Source of the DNA: Bacteroidales bacterium
GTDB lineage: Bacteria > Bacteroidota > Bacteroidia > Bacteroidales > UBA932
Length of the DNA: 64,000 bases
Direction of reading: 5' to 3'
Assembly (NCBI GenBank): GCA_017634595.1
Contig: JAGBNC010000036.1
Coordinates: 62,001 to 126,000 of the forward strand
The position numbers were made by a program, and so were the translations under genes. The notes beneath the pieces are model-generated. The model was not told the origin of the DNA and searched no databases. It saw nothing but the letters and a program-made list of their open reading frames with translations. The first letter of the stretch is position 1; each line of letters begins with the position of its first letter. Shown here one piece after another: positions 8,991 through 16,561 of the stretch.

Positions 8991-9019
8991 GCAATATACG
9001 TTTTTTTGCGTATATTTGC
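8991..9019. promoter_or_regulatory. Near-palindromic divergent promoter region between the HhH-barrel gene and fakA
   Basis: GCAATATACG at 8991-9000 is mirrored by CGTATATTTGC at 9009-9019 around a T-rich centre; the right arm has one extra T. The plus-strand arm carries the perfect -7 box TATATTTG (9011-9018), which ends 9 nt before the fakA ATG. The minus-strand arm gives TATATTGC, an imperfect -7 box 18-25 nt before the barrel gene. The symmetry could serve both promoters or a regulator. Confidence 0.45.
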
Positions 9020-9027
9020 ACTTTGTT

Positions 9028-10683
9028 ATGCACAATAAAAATGTACAAACCTACAACCTGGGAGGAGAGTTGTATCTAAAGATGCTTTCCCAAGGTTGCG
9101 CACGCCTCGGCAAGAACCGACAGGCAGTCAACGACTTGAATGTTTTCCCAATTCCAGATGGAGATACAGGTGATAATATGTGTCTTACTTTAGAGGCCGG
9201 CTATGCCCAGGCATCGCCCCTGCACGGAGCGTCCCTTGGAGAAATAGCCAGTGCCGCATCTTCCGGCATGCTGCTCGGCGCACGCGGCAACTCCGGCGTG
9301 ATCCTGTCTAGGATATTTGCCGGCCTGGCCAAAGGCTTGTCAGGCCGGAAAGACACGGATACGGACGGTTTTGCTACCGCCATGGCTGCTGCCGTCAAAG
9401 AAGCATACAGTGCAGTATCCAATCCCGTGGAAGGCACTATTCTAACTGTAGTCCGTGAAGGAGCCGATTACGCCGCGCCTCACAGCAAGGAGTCCATGGA
9501 GGACTATATTTCCGCACTTACCCACGCCATGGAGGATTCTCTTGAGAAGACTCCGGACAAGCTCAGCGTGCTCAAAGAAGCAGGTGTGGTGGACAGCGGC
9601 GGAGCCGGATTGCTCCAGATTTTCTACGGCTTCCAGGACGCCCTGCTGGGCATTGAAGAAGCGATGGCAGAGACTGTCGCCACAAATGCAGCACACAAAG
9701 TAGATCTGTCTGCATTTGATGAGAATACGGAGCTTAAATTCGGATATTGTACCGAGTTCCTCCTGCGCCTTCAGAGCAGCAAGGTAGATCTTGCCAGTTT
9801 CGACGAGAAAGTAATTGAAGACTACATTCTCGGGGCCGGCGATTCCGTGGTCTTTTTCCGTGAAGGGAGCATCATCAAGGTCCACGTCCATACCAAAACG
9901 CCCGGAGATATACTCAACACCTGCCAGAAATGGGGCGAGTTCTTGACAATCAAGATTGAGAACATGACCCTTCAGCATCACAGCTCTTCATTCGCGCCTG
10001 CCGCCGCTCAAGTAAAGCGCAAGGATTTCGGTATAGTCACCGTCGCCAATGGAGAAGGACTCGTTGAAGCATTCAAGGCTCTCGGATCTGATTACGTGGT
10101 ACAAGGCGGACAGACCATGAATCCTTCAGTCTCCGATTTTACTGCTGCTTTCGATGCCGTTCCCGCCAAAACGATTTTTGTTTTCCCTAACAATTCCAAC
10201 ATAATACTCACGGCGAATCAGGCAGCTGAAGTATATAAGGATGCCCGGATTATAGTCATCCCCACCAAGGACATCGGAGCCGGTTACGTTGCCATCGCCT
10301 CCCTCGATACATCTTCCGGTGACGCTGATGCGATAGCAGAATCAGCCACTCAGACTGCTTCTACAGTAGTCTGCGGGCTTGTATCCCCTGCAAGCCGGGA
10401 TGCTGTCAAAGATGGTGTAGAGGTCCATAAGGGTGGTTTTGTCGGATTCCGTGGCAGCGAGATCCTTTGCGGATGCAGCGGGCGTAACGAGGCGGCCCTC
10501 GAGCTCCTGGAAGCACTGGATGCATCCAAACGCGATGTCATCATAATGTTCAGCGGCGCCGACACCCCGGAAGCGGAAGCCTCGGAGCTCTGCCGGATGC
10601 TGGGCGAGAAATACCCTTCTACAGAAGTCATTTACAACCACGGCGGACAGGCCGTGTATAACTACACATTTATCTTATGCTAA
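9028..10683 (+). CDS. fakA: Fatty acid kinase catalytic subunit FakA-like (DhaL/DAK2 domain protein)
   Basis: 551 residues from ATG 9028, close to the ~550 of Firmicutes FakA. The frame stays open upstream to 8887, but that part lies over the promoter. The N-terminal DhaL kinase domain (about 1-200) has DLNVFPIPDGDTGDNM, the Asp-rich motif that binds Mg-ATP, and later ARGNSGVILSRI and DSGGAGLLQI. A middle domain (LKFGYCTEFLLRL ... KVHVHTKTPGDIL) and a C-terminal FakB-binding-like domain (FVFPNNSNIILTANQAAEVY) complete the family layout. FakA phosphorylates a fatty acid bound to FakB, making acyl-phosphate, the PlsX/PlsY substrate. The fakB-like gene overlaps by 7 bp, and plsX and an acp follow, which supports the call. 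Confidence 0.88.
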   Translation: MHNKNVQTYNLGGELYLKMLSQGCARLGKNRQAVNDLNVFPIPDGDTGDNMCLTLEAGYAQASPLHGASLGEIASAASSGMLLGARGNSGVILSRIFAGLAKGLSGRKDTDTDGFATAMAAAVKEAYSAVSNPVEGTILTVVREGADYAAPHSKESMEDYISALTHAMEDSLEKTPDKLSVLKEAGVVDSGGAGLLQIFYGFQDALLGIEEAMAETVATNAAHKVDLSAFDENTELKFGYCTEFLLRLQSSKVDLASFDEKVIEDYILGAGDSVVFFREGSIIKVHVHTKTPGDILNTCQKWGEFLTIKIENMTLQHHSSSFAPAAAQVKRKDFGIVTVANGEGLVEAFKALGSDYVVQGGQTMNPSVSDFTAAFDAVPAKTIFVFPNNSNIILTANQAAEVYKDARIIVIPTKDIGAGYVAIASLDTSSGDADAIAESATQTASTVVCGLVSPASRDAVKDGVEVHKGGFVGFRGSEILCGCSGRNEAALELLEALDASKRDVIIMFSGADTPEAEASELCRMLGEKYPSTEVIYNHGGQAVYNYTFILC

Positions 10684-11546
10684 CACTATTCACCGACACC
10701 GATTGCGACGTAACTCCCGCCATCGCGCAGGAATACGGTTTCAAAGTAATCCCCATGCCCTACGCAGTTGAGGGCAAACTATACCATCCTTACGTTGACG
10801 GACAGGACTACGACTTCAAGGCTTTTTACGGCATGCTCCGCGCTGGTACCATTCCAACCACCAGCGCAATCAGCGACGCAGTTTACATCAAGTATTTCGA
10901 GCCTGAATTCGCTGCCGGCAACGACATTTTCTATGTTCATTTCTCCTCTGGCATGTCCAACACTTTCGCCAACATGGACATGGCCGTCAAGGCGCTCAAG
11001 GAGAAGTATCCCGAACGCAAATTCTGGTCTGTCGATACCCTGGGCATCTCGGCCCAGTCTCTCAACATGGTATTCGAAATCGGCGACCTTTTCAAGGCCG
11101 GCAAGACCCCGGAGGAAGTCATGGAATGGGCCTCGGTCGAAGTCCAGAAATTCCCCTTGTATTTCATAGCTGACGACCTCAAGTTCTTCCGCCGCAGCGG
11201 ACGCGTAAGCGGGCTTGCCGCCACCATGGGCAACTTCATCGGCATCCGCCCCATCATCTACGTAAATGAGCAGGGCAAGATGGTTTCCATCGGCAAAGAA
11301 GTCGGACGGGACAAGGCCATCAGCCGTATGGTCCAGTATGTCGAAGAACTTGGCGAGGATGTCAAAGCGCACCGCGTTGTAATCGGGCATGCCGACTGCC
11401 AGGACCTTGTGGACATATTGGTATCGAAGCTCAAGGCAAAATTCGGCGACGACCTGAATATCTATGTCACTATGGTAAATCCCACCATAGGTAGCCACTG
11501 CGGTCCCAACGGCATGGGCGTATGTTTCCACGGCAAACACAGATAG
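10677..11546 (+). CDS. fakB: DegV family fatty-acid-binding protein (FakB-like)
   Basis: 289 residues, normal for DegV/FakB. Family motifs in order: LFTDTDCDVTPAIAQEYGFKVIPM (N-terminal domain), PTTSAIS (the position of the TSxPS carboxylate-binding loop), YVHFSSGMSNTFANM, RKFWSVDTLGISAQS, FFRRSGRVSGLAATMGNFIGIRPIIYV (lid) and a C-terminal GSHCGPNGMGVCFHG. The usual late H-x-GPG motif appears as HCGPNG. It holds a fatty acid for phosphorylation by FakA. Its start lies inside the fakA 3' end (7-bp overlap), so the two subunits are likely co-translated. Chain-length preference cannot be read by eye. Confidence 0.88.
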   Translation: MLTLFTDTDCDVTPAIAQEYGFKVIPMPYAVEGKLYHPYVDGQDYDFKAFYGMLRAGTIPTTSAISDAVYIKYFEPEFAAGNDIFYVHFSSGMSNTFANMDMAVKALKEKYPERKFWSVDTLGISAQSLNMVFEIGDLFKAGKTPEEVMEWASVEVQKFPLYFIADDLKFFRRSGRVSGLAATMGNFIGIRPIIYVNEQGKMVSIGKEVGRDKAISRMVQYVEELGEDVKAHRVVIGHADCQDLVDILVSKLKAKFGDDLNIYVTMVNPTIGSHCGPNGMGVCFHGKHR

Positions 11547-11549
11547 TGT

Positions 11550-12671
11550 ATGATTGAGGTAAGGGAAGTAAAAACACGTCGCGAACGCAAGGAGTTCGTG
11601 GATTTCCCCCTTAAACTCTATAAGGGCTGTCCATACTTCTGTCCCCCGCTGTATGGAGACGAAATGGCCATCTTCGGGAGCAAGAACATTTACAATGACA
11701 CTTGCGAGACCGTTTACTACAACGCCTACAAGGACGGAGTGATTACCGGACGCATATGCGGAATCATACAAAAGGCCGCCAACCAAAAGAACAATGAACG
11801 CAGGGTCCGCTTCGGCCGCTTCGATTCAATAGACGACCAGAGCGTGGCGGACGCATTGTTCCATGCAGTAGAGTCCTGGGCCAAGGCCAAAGGAATGGAT
11901 ACCGCCCACGGTCCACTCGGTTTCTCGGACCTTGAGCGGGAAGGACTCCTGATAGACGGATTCGAAGAGTACTCCACATTCGAAGAACAGTACAATTATC
12001 CTTATTACCAGAAGCTTATCGAAGCTAACGGCTACACAAAAGAGGTTGACTGGACCGAGAGCAAGCTCACCGTTCCTGAAGGATACGACGGAGACATAGA
12101 GAAGCTTGGCGATTTCGTAATGAAGCGCTACAAGCTGCATCTTGGACCGGCCAAGAACGTCGGAGATTTCATAAACAAGTACGCCGACGGCCTGTTCGAA
12201 CTCATTGACAAGTCATACAACAACCTTTACGGCACGGTCCCGTTTACCGACGCCATGAAGAAACAGATGATAGACGGATTCAAGTTCATTGTCGATCTGC
12301 GTTACGTAGCCGTAATACTGGACGAGAACGACAAGATGCTTGCTTTCGGCATCTGTTTTCCAAGCATAATCAACGCCCTGCGCCCCTCCAACGGGCACAT
12401 AACACCGGGCATGCTGCTCCGCTTCCTCAAAGCCAAGCGCCGCCCGCGGGTGATCGACCTCGGCCTGGTCGGCGTCGATCCGGATTATCTCAACATGGGC
12501 ATAAGTGCAGTTTTCGCAGCCGCCCTAATGAGGATGCTGCGCGAAGACGGCATAGAATATGCCGAGACCAACCTCAATCTTGAGGACAATTACGATATTC
12601 AGAACCTCTGGAAACACTTCGGACGCACGGTGCACAAGAGACGCCGTGCATTCGTAAAGAAACTGGTATGA
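11550..12671 (+). CDS. GNAT-fold acyltransferase-like protein (YghO-like)
   Basis: 373 residues, in the operon 3 bp after fakB and overlapping plsX by 4 bp (ATGA). The N-terminus (KTRRERKEFVDFPLKLYKGCPYFCPPLYGDE) and the central MDTAHGPLGFSDLEREGLLIDGFEE are features of a conserved bacterial family annotated as GNAT or YghO-like. The C-terminal half has a GNAT-type core (RVIDLGLVGVDPDYLNMGISAVFAAALMRMLREDGIEYAETNLNLEDN), where the acyl-CoA pyrophosphate loop would be VDPDYLNMGIS. The substrate is unknown. Its place between fakAB and plsX suggests that it acts on an acyl group or a lipid; this is inference from position only. Confidence 0.7.
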   Translation: MIEVREVKTRRERKEFVDFPLKLYKGCPYFCPPLYGDEMAIFGSKNIYNDTCETVYYNAYKDGVITGRICGIIQKAANQKNNERRVRFGRFDSIDDQSVADALFHAVESWAKAKGMDTAHGPLGFSDLEREGLLIDGFEEYSTFEEQYNYPYYQKLIEANGYTKEVDWTESKLTVPEGYDGDIEKLGDFVMKRYKLHLGPAKNVGDFINKYADGLFELIDKSYNNLYGTVPFTDAMKKQMIDGFKFIVDLRYVAVILDENDKMLAFGICFPSIINALRPSNGHITPGMLLRFLKAKRRPRVIDLGLVGVDPDYLNMGISAVFAAALMRMLREDGIEYAETNLNLEDNYDIQNLWKHFGRTVHKRRRAFVKKLV

Positions 12672-13687
12672 TTAGAATAGTACTCGACTGCTTCGGCGGC
12701 GACCACAGCCCCGAGGCCAACGTGGACGGAGCCCTTGCTGCTCTGGAACAGTTCCCCGACCTGAAGCTGATACTCAGCGGAGACGAGGAAGTGCTGCGCA
12801 AGTTGCTCCAGGGCCGGAACTTTGATGCCTCAAGGATAGAGTTTCTCCATGCGCCCCAGGTAATAGGCTGCGATGAAAGGCCGACTGACGTCATACGTCT
12901 CAAACGCGACAGCTCTATGATCAAGGCCATACGGCTGCTGCGCGATGACGACAGCGTGGCTGCCATGGTAAGCACCGGTTCCACCGGAGCCCTGGTTGCG
13001 GCGGCGCTGACCCGTATCGGACGCCTGCAAGGCATCATAAGACCGGCATTCTGCCCCATTATGCCCACCATGAACGGAGGGCTCGTAGGTGTATGCGACA
13101 GCGGCGCCAACGTGGAAGTCACCCCCGAACATCTCCGTCAGTTCGCTATCATGGCATCGCTGTACATGGAGAATGTGTACAACGTTTACAAGCCAAAGGT
13201 AGCCCTGCTCAACGTGGGCAAGGAAGCAGAGAAAGGAGACGAACTGCGCCAGACAGCATACAGACTGCTCAGCGAAACAGCAGAGATCAACTTTGTCGGA
13301 AACATGGAAAGCCGCGACCTGCTCAGCGGGAAATACGACGTAGTAGTGGCTGACGGCTTCAGCGGCAACGTACTTGTCAAGACTACGGAAGGCACAGCCC
13401 TGGAGCTTCTGGGCAAGCTCAAGAAGGACATTTACTCCAAGTTCATCTACAAAGTGGGCGCTGCATTGATGTCCAAAATGTTCCGCGACGAAAAAGAATT
13501 CATGAACTACCAGAACTACGGCGGAAGCGTACTGCTGGGTACTTCCAAGGTAGTAGTGAAGGGGCACGGCAGCAGCAAGGCACGGTCAGTGCAGAAATGC
13601 ATCGAACAGGCTTACAAGATGCAGCTTAGCAGCCTCGGAAGCAAGATAGAGGAAGTAATCTGCCGCTACGATCATTATGAACTTTAA
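12668..13687 (+). CDS. plsX: Phosphate acyltransferase PlsX
   Basis: 339 residues, the normal PlsX length. The N-terminal IVLDCFGGDHSPEANVDGAL (FGGD where most PlsX have MGGD) is followed by MVSTGSTGALVAAALTRIGRLQGIIRP and GVCDSGANVEVTPEHLRQFAIMA. Later come ALLNVGKEAEKGDEL and VVVADGFSGNVLVKTTEG, with GGSVLLGTSKVVVKGHGSS at the end. PlsX interconverts acyl-ACP and acyl-phosphate, the acyl donor for PlsY in phosphatidic acid synthesis. In this operon it would exchange acyl-phosphate from FakAB with an ACP encoded directly downstream. Confidence 0.95.
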   Translation: MIRIVLDCFGGDHSPEANVDGALAALEQFPDLKLILSGDEEVLRKLLQGRNFDASRIEFLHAPQVIGCDERPTDVIRLKRDSSMIKAIRLLRDDDSVAAMVSTGSTGALVAAALTRIGRLQGIIRPAFCPIMPTMNGGLVGVCDSGANVEVTPEHLRQFAIMASLYMENVYNVYKPKVALLNVGKEAEKGDELRQTAYRLLSETAEINFVGNMESRDLLSGKYDVVVADGFSGNVLVKTTEGTALELLGKLKKDIYSKFIYKVGAALMSKMFRDEKEFMNYQNYGGSVLLGTSKVVVKGHGSSKARSVQKCIEQAYKMQLSSLGSKIEEVICRYDHYEL

Positions 13688-13698
13688 TTCCATATAAT

Positions 13699-13926
13699 AT
13701 GTTTGAAGAAGTTAAAGCAATCTTAGCTAAACAACTCAGGCGCGATCCTGAGACCATCACCCTCGAATCCGAGATCAAAAAAGACCTCGGTGCCGACTCT
13801 TTGGACATCCTCCAGCTTCTCATGAGAGTTGAGGATGAATACGGTATCGTAATCCCGGACCAGGAACTGGCGGGGTTCAAAACCGTTGCCGATGTAGTGA
13901 ACTTTCTTGACAAACAAAAACAATAG
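13699..13926 (+). CDS. Acyl carrier protein
   Basis: 75 residues, full length. The phosphopantetheine site is Ser34 in DLGADSLD, followed by helix II (ILQLLMRVEDEYGIVIPDQEL). Strongly acidic helix II and length fit a fatty-acid-synthase-type ACP. The sequence after DSLD (ILQLLMRVEDEYGIVIP) differs from the DTVELVMEFE-type pattern I expect of the house-keeping Bacteroidota AcpP, so this may be a second, dedicated ACP. It lies 11 bp after plsX and 2 bp before hpt. With fakA, fakB and plsX it completes a route from free fatty acid to acyl-ACP. Confidence 0.9.
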   Translation: MFEEVKAILAKQLRRDPETITLESEIKKDLGADSLDILQLLMRVEDEYGIVIPDQELAGFKTVADVVNFLDKQKQ

Positions 13927-13928
13927 TA

Positions 13929-14471
13929 ATGGAAAAGATTCATCTTCACGACAAAACTTTCCGCAAATTCATCCTGCACGATCGCATTGAACAAGCAATC
14001 TCAGAAGTTGCAGACAAGATCAATCATGACTTCGAAGGATGCACCGACGTTCCCGTGGTCATCTGCACTCTCAACGGCGCCCTGCCATTTACCGGCGAGC
14101 TGTTCACGCGTCTTAGCTTTCCATGCGAACTTGGCAGCGTCAAGCTCAGCTCATACAGGGGCACGAGTTCCACAGGCACGGTGCTCACGCTCCAGGGACT
14201 TACGGAAGAAGTACGCGGCAAGCGCGTCATAGCTTGTGAAGATATTGTCGATACCGGCAATACCATCCTGGCGCTCAGGGAATTGCTTCTCGCCAACGGA
14301 GCTTCCGAAGTACGCATCTGCACCATGCTCCTGAAGCCGGAGATTTACGACAAAGACGTCAAGCTCGACTACGTGGGAATGGAGATTCCCAACGACTTCA
14401 TTGTCGGCTTCGGGCTGGACTACAACGGCTTAGGCCGCAATACCAAGGACATTTACGTTTTAGACAAATGA
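13929..14471 (+). CDS. hpt: Hypoxanthine phosphoribosyltransferase
   Basis: 180 residues. Type I PRTase features: VVICTLNGALPFTGELFTRL near the N-terminus, the flexible-loop region SYRGTSSTGTVLTLQGL, and the PRPP-binding motif VIACEDIVDTGNTILALRELL. The C-terminal DFIVGFGLDYNGLGRN is the usual purine-binding end of HPRT. It makes IMP (and often GMP) from PRPP and the free base in purine salvage, in the cytosol. It overlaps adk by 4 bp (ATGA), so salvage and adenylate balance are probably expressed together. Confidence 0.94.
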   Translation: MEKIHLHDKTFRKFILHDRIEQAISEVADKINHDFEGCTDVPVVICTLNGALPFTGELFTRLSFPCELGSVKLSSYRGTSSTGTVLTLQGLTEEVRGKRVIACEDIVDTGNTILALRELLLANGASEVRICTMLLKPEIYDKDVKLDYVGMEIPNDFIVGFGLDYNGLGRNTKDIYVLDK

Positions 14472-15043
14472 AATACTACATCCTGTTCGGCCCTCCGGGA
14501 GCCGGAAAAGGCACACACGCCGGTGCAATAGCACAGAAATACAATCTTAAACATCTCTCTACAGGAGAACTCCTCAGGGCCGAAATAGCTGCCGGCACCG
14601 AGCTGGGGCTCAAGGCCCGCGACCTAATAGCAGCCGGCAACCTTGTCCCCGACGAGATAGTGGAAGGCATGATAGAGAACGCTTTCGACACCATCAAGGG
14701 CGTTGACGGTTTCCTGCTGGACGGCTTTCCCCGTACCATTGCCCAGGCCGAAGCCCTGGAGCAGATGACTGCAGCACGCAACGATGAAGTCACCGGAGTC
14801 ATCTCCATAATGATCCCCGACGCTGTTGTGCACGAGCGCATTGCCCACAGGGCGGCTATCGAAGGCCGCGCCGACGATGCTTCTGACGCTACTATCACTC
14901 ATCGCATCGAGACTTACCACGCCCAGACCGAGCCGCTCATCGATTTCTACAAAGCCAAAGGCAAGTATCATGAGGTTTGCGGCTATCCGGGAAGCATCGA
15001 TGATGTACGCGAACGTGTCCTGTCACTGGTAGAAGAGTTCTAG
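14468..15043 (+). CDS. adk: Adenylate kinase (short form)
   Basis: 191 residues. P-loop GPPGAGKGTHA (7-17), AMP-binding STGELLRAEIAAGTELG, then FLLDGFPRTIAQAEAL, the adenylate kinase signature. The LID region (HRAAIEGRADDASDATITHRIETYHAQTEPLIDFY) is short and has no zinc Cys, which puts it in the short-LID class. It equilibrates ATP, AMP and ADP in the cytosol. It overlaps hpt by 4 bp and sits 2 bp before holA. Confidence 0.96.
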   Translation: MKYYILFGPPGAGKGTHAGAIAQKYNLKHLSTGELLRAEIAAGTELGLKARDLIAAGNLVPDEIVEGMIENAFDTIKGVDGFLLDGFPRTIAQAEALEQMTAARNDEVTGVISIMIPDAVVHERIAHRAAIEGRADDASDATITHRIETYHAQTEPLIDFYKAKGKYHEVCGYPGSIDDVRERVLSLVEEF

Positions 15044-15045
15044 CC

Positions 15046-16089
15046 ATGGCCGCCCGCCCCAAGGAAGATGCGGCAGCAATCAGCCGCAAGCTGATAGAAG
15101 ACGCCCGAGCCGGAGTCTTCAGGCCGGTCTATGTCCTGATGGGCGACGAGCCGTACTACCCCGACCTTGTCTGCAACGCCATCATTGACAACTGCATAGA
15201 CGAGTTCGGAAAAGATTTTAACGAAACGATATGCTACGGTGCGGACGTGACTGCCGAACAGGTGGTTACGGCCGCCCGTCGCTTTCCAATGATGGCCGAC
15301 AGGCAGCTGGTGGTGGTGAAGGAGGCGCAGCTGATGAAAAGCATTGAAGACATTGCCGTGTACTGCAACGAGCCTCTGGACTCCACTGTTCTGGTGCTCC
15401 TGCTCCACAAGGCTTCATTGGATAAAAGGAAAGCCCTTTACAAAGGGGCATCCAAGGTAGGTGTAGTCCTCGACAGCCCTGCCCTCCGTGATTATGAGAT
15501 GCCTGCGTGGATAAGCCGTTATTATGCTGAACGCGGCATTAATATTGATCCGGAAGCGGCGGCTCTGCTGGCCGAATCGGTCGGCACCGACCTGTCCACC
15601 ATTGCAGTCGAGACCGACAAACTGCTGAAAAACCTGCCGGAAGGGACCAGGTCCGTATCTATAGCAGACATTGAGAAGAATGTCGGTATCTCTCGCCAGT
15701 TCAGCATTTTCGAACTAACCAAAGAGCTCTCATACCGCAATTCACAGAAAGCTCTGTCTATTGCCGCGCATCTTGGCAATGCGGCACGCTTCAACATGCC
15801 GCAGGCCGTCAGCGCCCTGTACATGCATTTCTACCGCATCCTGAAATATGCTGCGCTTATATCACGCGGAGGCATGTCGCCGGAGGAAAAAGCCTCGGCC
15901 CTGGCCGGGGTCAATCCCTACTTCTACCGCGAATATGACACAGCGGTACGCAATTATCCCCTTCCCAAAGCAATGAATGTCATTTCGCTGCTCTGCGAAT
16001 ACGATTATCTGGGGAAAGGCGGAGACGGAGCAGCTACGAGCCCGGCAGACCTGATGGTAGAACTTACAGCCAGGATACTGAACACGTAG
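15046..16089 (+). CDS. holA: DNA polymerase III subunit delta
   Basis: 347 residues. The N-terminus has FRPVYVLMGDEPYYPDLVCNAI, the conserved opening of HolA, then DVTAEQVVTAARRFPMMADRQLVVVKEAQ, the typical strand-helix of domain I. Next come STVLVLLLHKASLDKRKALYKG and the helical domain III (ISRQFSIFELTKELSYRNSQKALSIAAHL). Delta opens the beta sliding clamp within the clamp loader. It is the last gene of the long plus-strand operon starting at fakA and is convergent with tmRNA (7-9 bp gap); I see no hairpin terminator between them. Confidence 0.93.
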   Translation: MAARPKEDAAAISRKLIEDARAGVFRPVYVLMGDEPYYPDLVCNAIIDNCIDEFGKDFNETICYGADVTAEQVVTAARRFPMMADRQLVVVKEAQLMKSIEDIAVYCNEPLDSTVLVLLLHKASLDKRKALYKGASKVGVVLDSPALRDYEMPAWISRYYAERGINIDPEAAALLAESVGTDLSTIAVETDKLLKNLPEGTRSVSIADIEKNVGISRQFSIFELTKELSYRNSQKALSIAAHLGNAARFNMPQAVSALYMHFYRILKYAALISRGGMSPEEKASALAGVNPYFYREYDTAVRNYPLPKAMNVISLLCEYDYLGKGGDGAATSPADLMVELTARILNT

Positions 16090-16096
16090 CATCGGA

Positions 16097-16494
16097 AGTG
16101 GAGCTGGCGGGATTCGAACCCGCGTCCAAACAAAGCACCGAAAAGCTTTCTACACGCTTATTCTTCCTTTAATTGTCGGCGGCGGAATGAGGGAAGACGC
16201 CCTGGTCCGCAGCTTATCCTCTAAATCTTGACGGAGCCTGGAGGCGGCAGCTCCGCGCATCCGCTTTGAATGATACCCCTTGGTCCGGACATAAGCGGCT
16301 TAAAGCCGGAGGGATATACGTCAGTGCCGCAGCCTTGGCGACTCTGATTAATGCCTTAGCTCTTGGAGCTTAGCAAGCGTATGAATAGTTGTAGTTGCCT
16401 ACTAATTGTTCGACGATTGGGATTAACGGGCCAACCACCAACGCCCGGCGTGCTTACCTCCCGTTGTCAATGCTGTCAAAACCAAAACAGCCCC
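16097..16494 (-). ncRNA. ssrA: Transfer-messenger RNA (tmRNA, ssrA)
   Basis: Read on the minus strand the RNA starts GGGGCTG at 16494 and its 3' side ends CAGCTCC at 16106-16100. These pair over seven base pairs as the acceptor stem. The T-arm GGGTTCGAATCCCGCC is present. CCA is not encoded at 16098-16096. The tag frame resumes after TTAGTA at 16399: codons GGC AAC TAC AAC TAT TCA TAC GCT TGC TAA give GNYNYSYAC, stopping at 16370, just before a hairpin. The Gly resume codon fits Bacteroidota, but the end -Tyr-Ala-Cys differs from the usual -Leu-Ala-Ala. tmRNA with SmpB rescues stalled ribosomes and tags the product for proteolysis. Confidence 0.95.
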
Positions 16495-16508
16495 AGGAAA
16501 TAGCGCTG

Positions 16509-16540
16509 CAAATATCTGCAATTATTTTTTTAAATCCAAA
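16509..16540 (-). promoter_or_regulatory. Promoter of tmRNA (-33 TTTG, 20 bp, -7 GATATTTG)
   Basis: On the minus strand TTTG (16540-16537) is followed after exactly 20 bp by GATATTTG (16516-16509), 7 of 8 matches to TAnnTTTG. The box ends 14 nt before the mature tmRNA 5' end, leaving a short leader for RNase P. Confidence 0.65.
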
Positions 16541-16547
16541 GTTATCT

Positions 16548-16555
16548 TATATTTG
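16548..16555 (+). promoter_or_regulatory. -7 box (TATATTTG) of the threonine aldolase gene
   Basis: Perfect TAnnTTTG, 6 nt before ATG 16562, and close to the divergent tmRNA promoter (16509-16540). Confidence 0.6.
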
Positions 16556-16561
16556 TGCGCC

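Noticed and set aside
8887-9027. N-terminal extension of the fakA frame
   Set aside because: It runs through the divergent promoter and the start of the barrel gene; DhaL proteins begin near ATG 9028.
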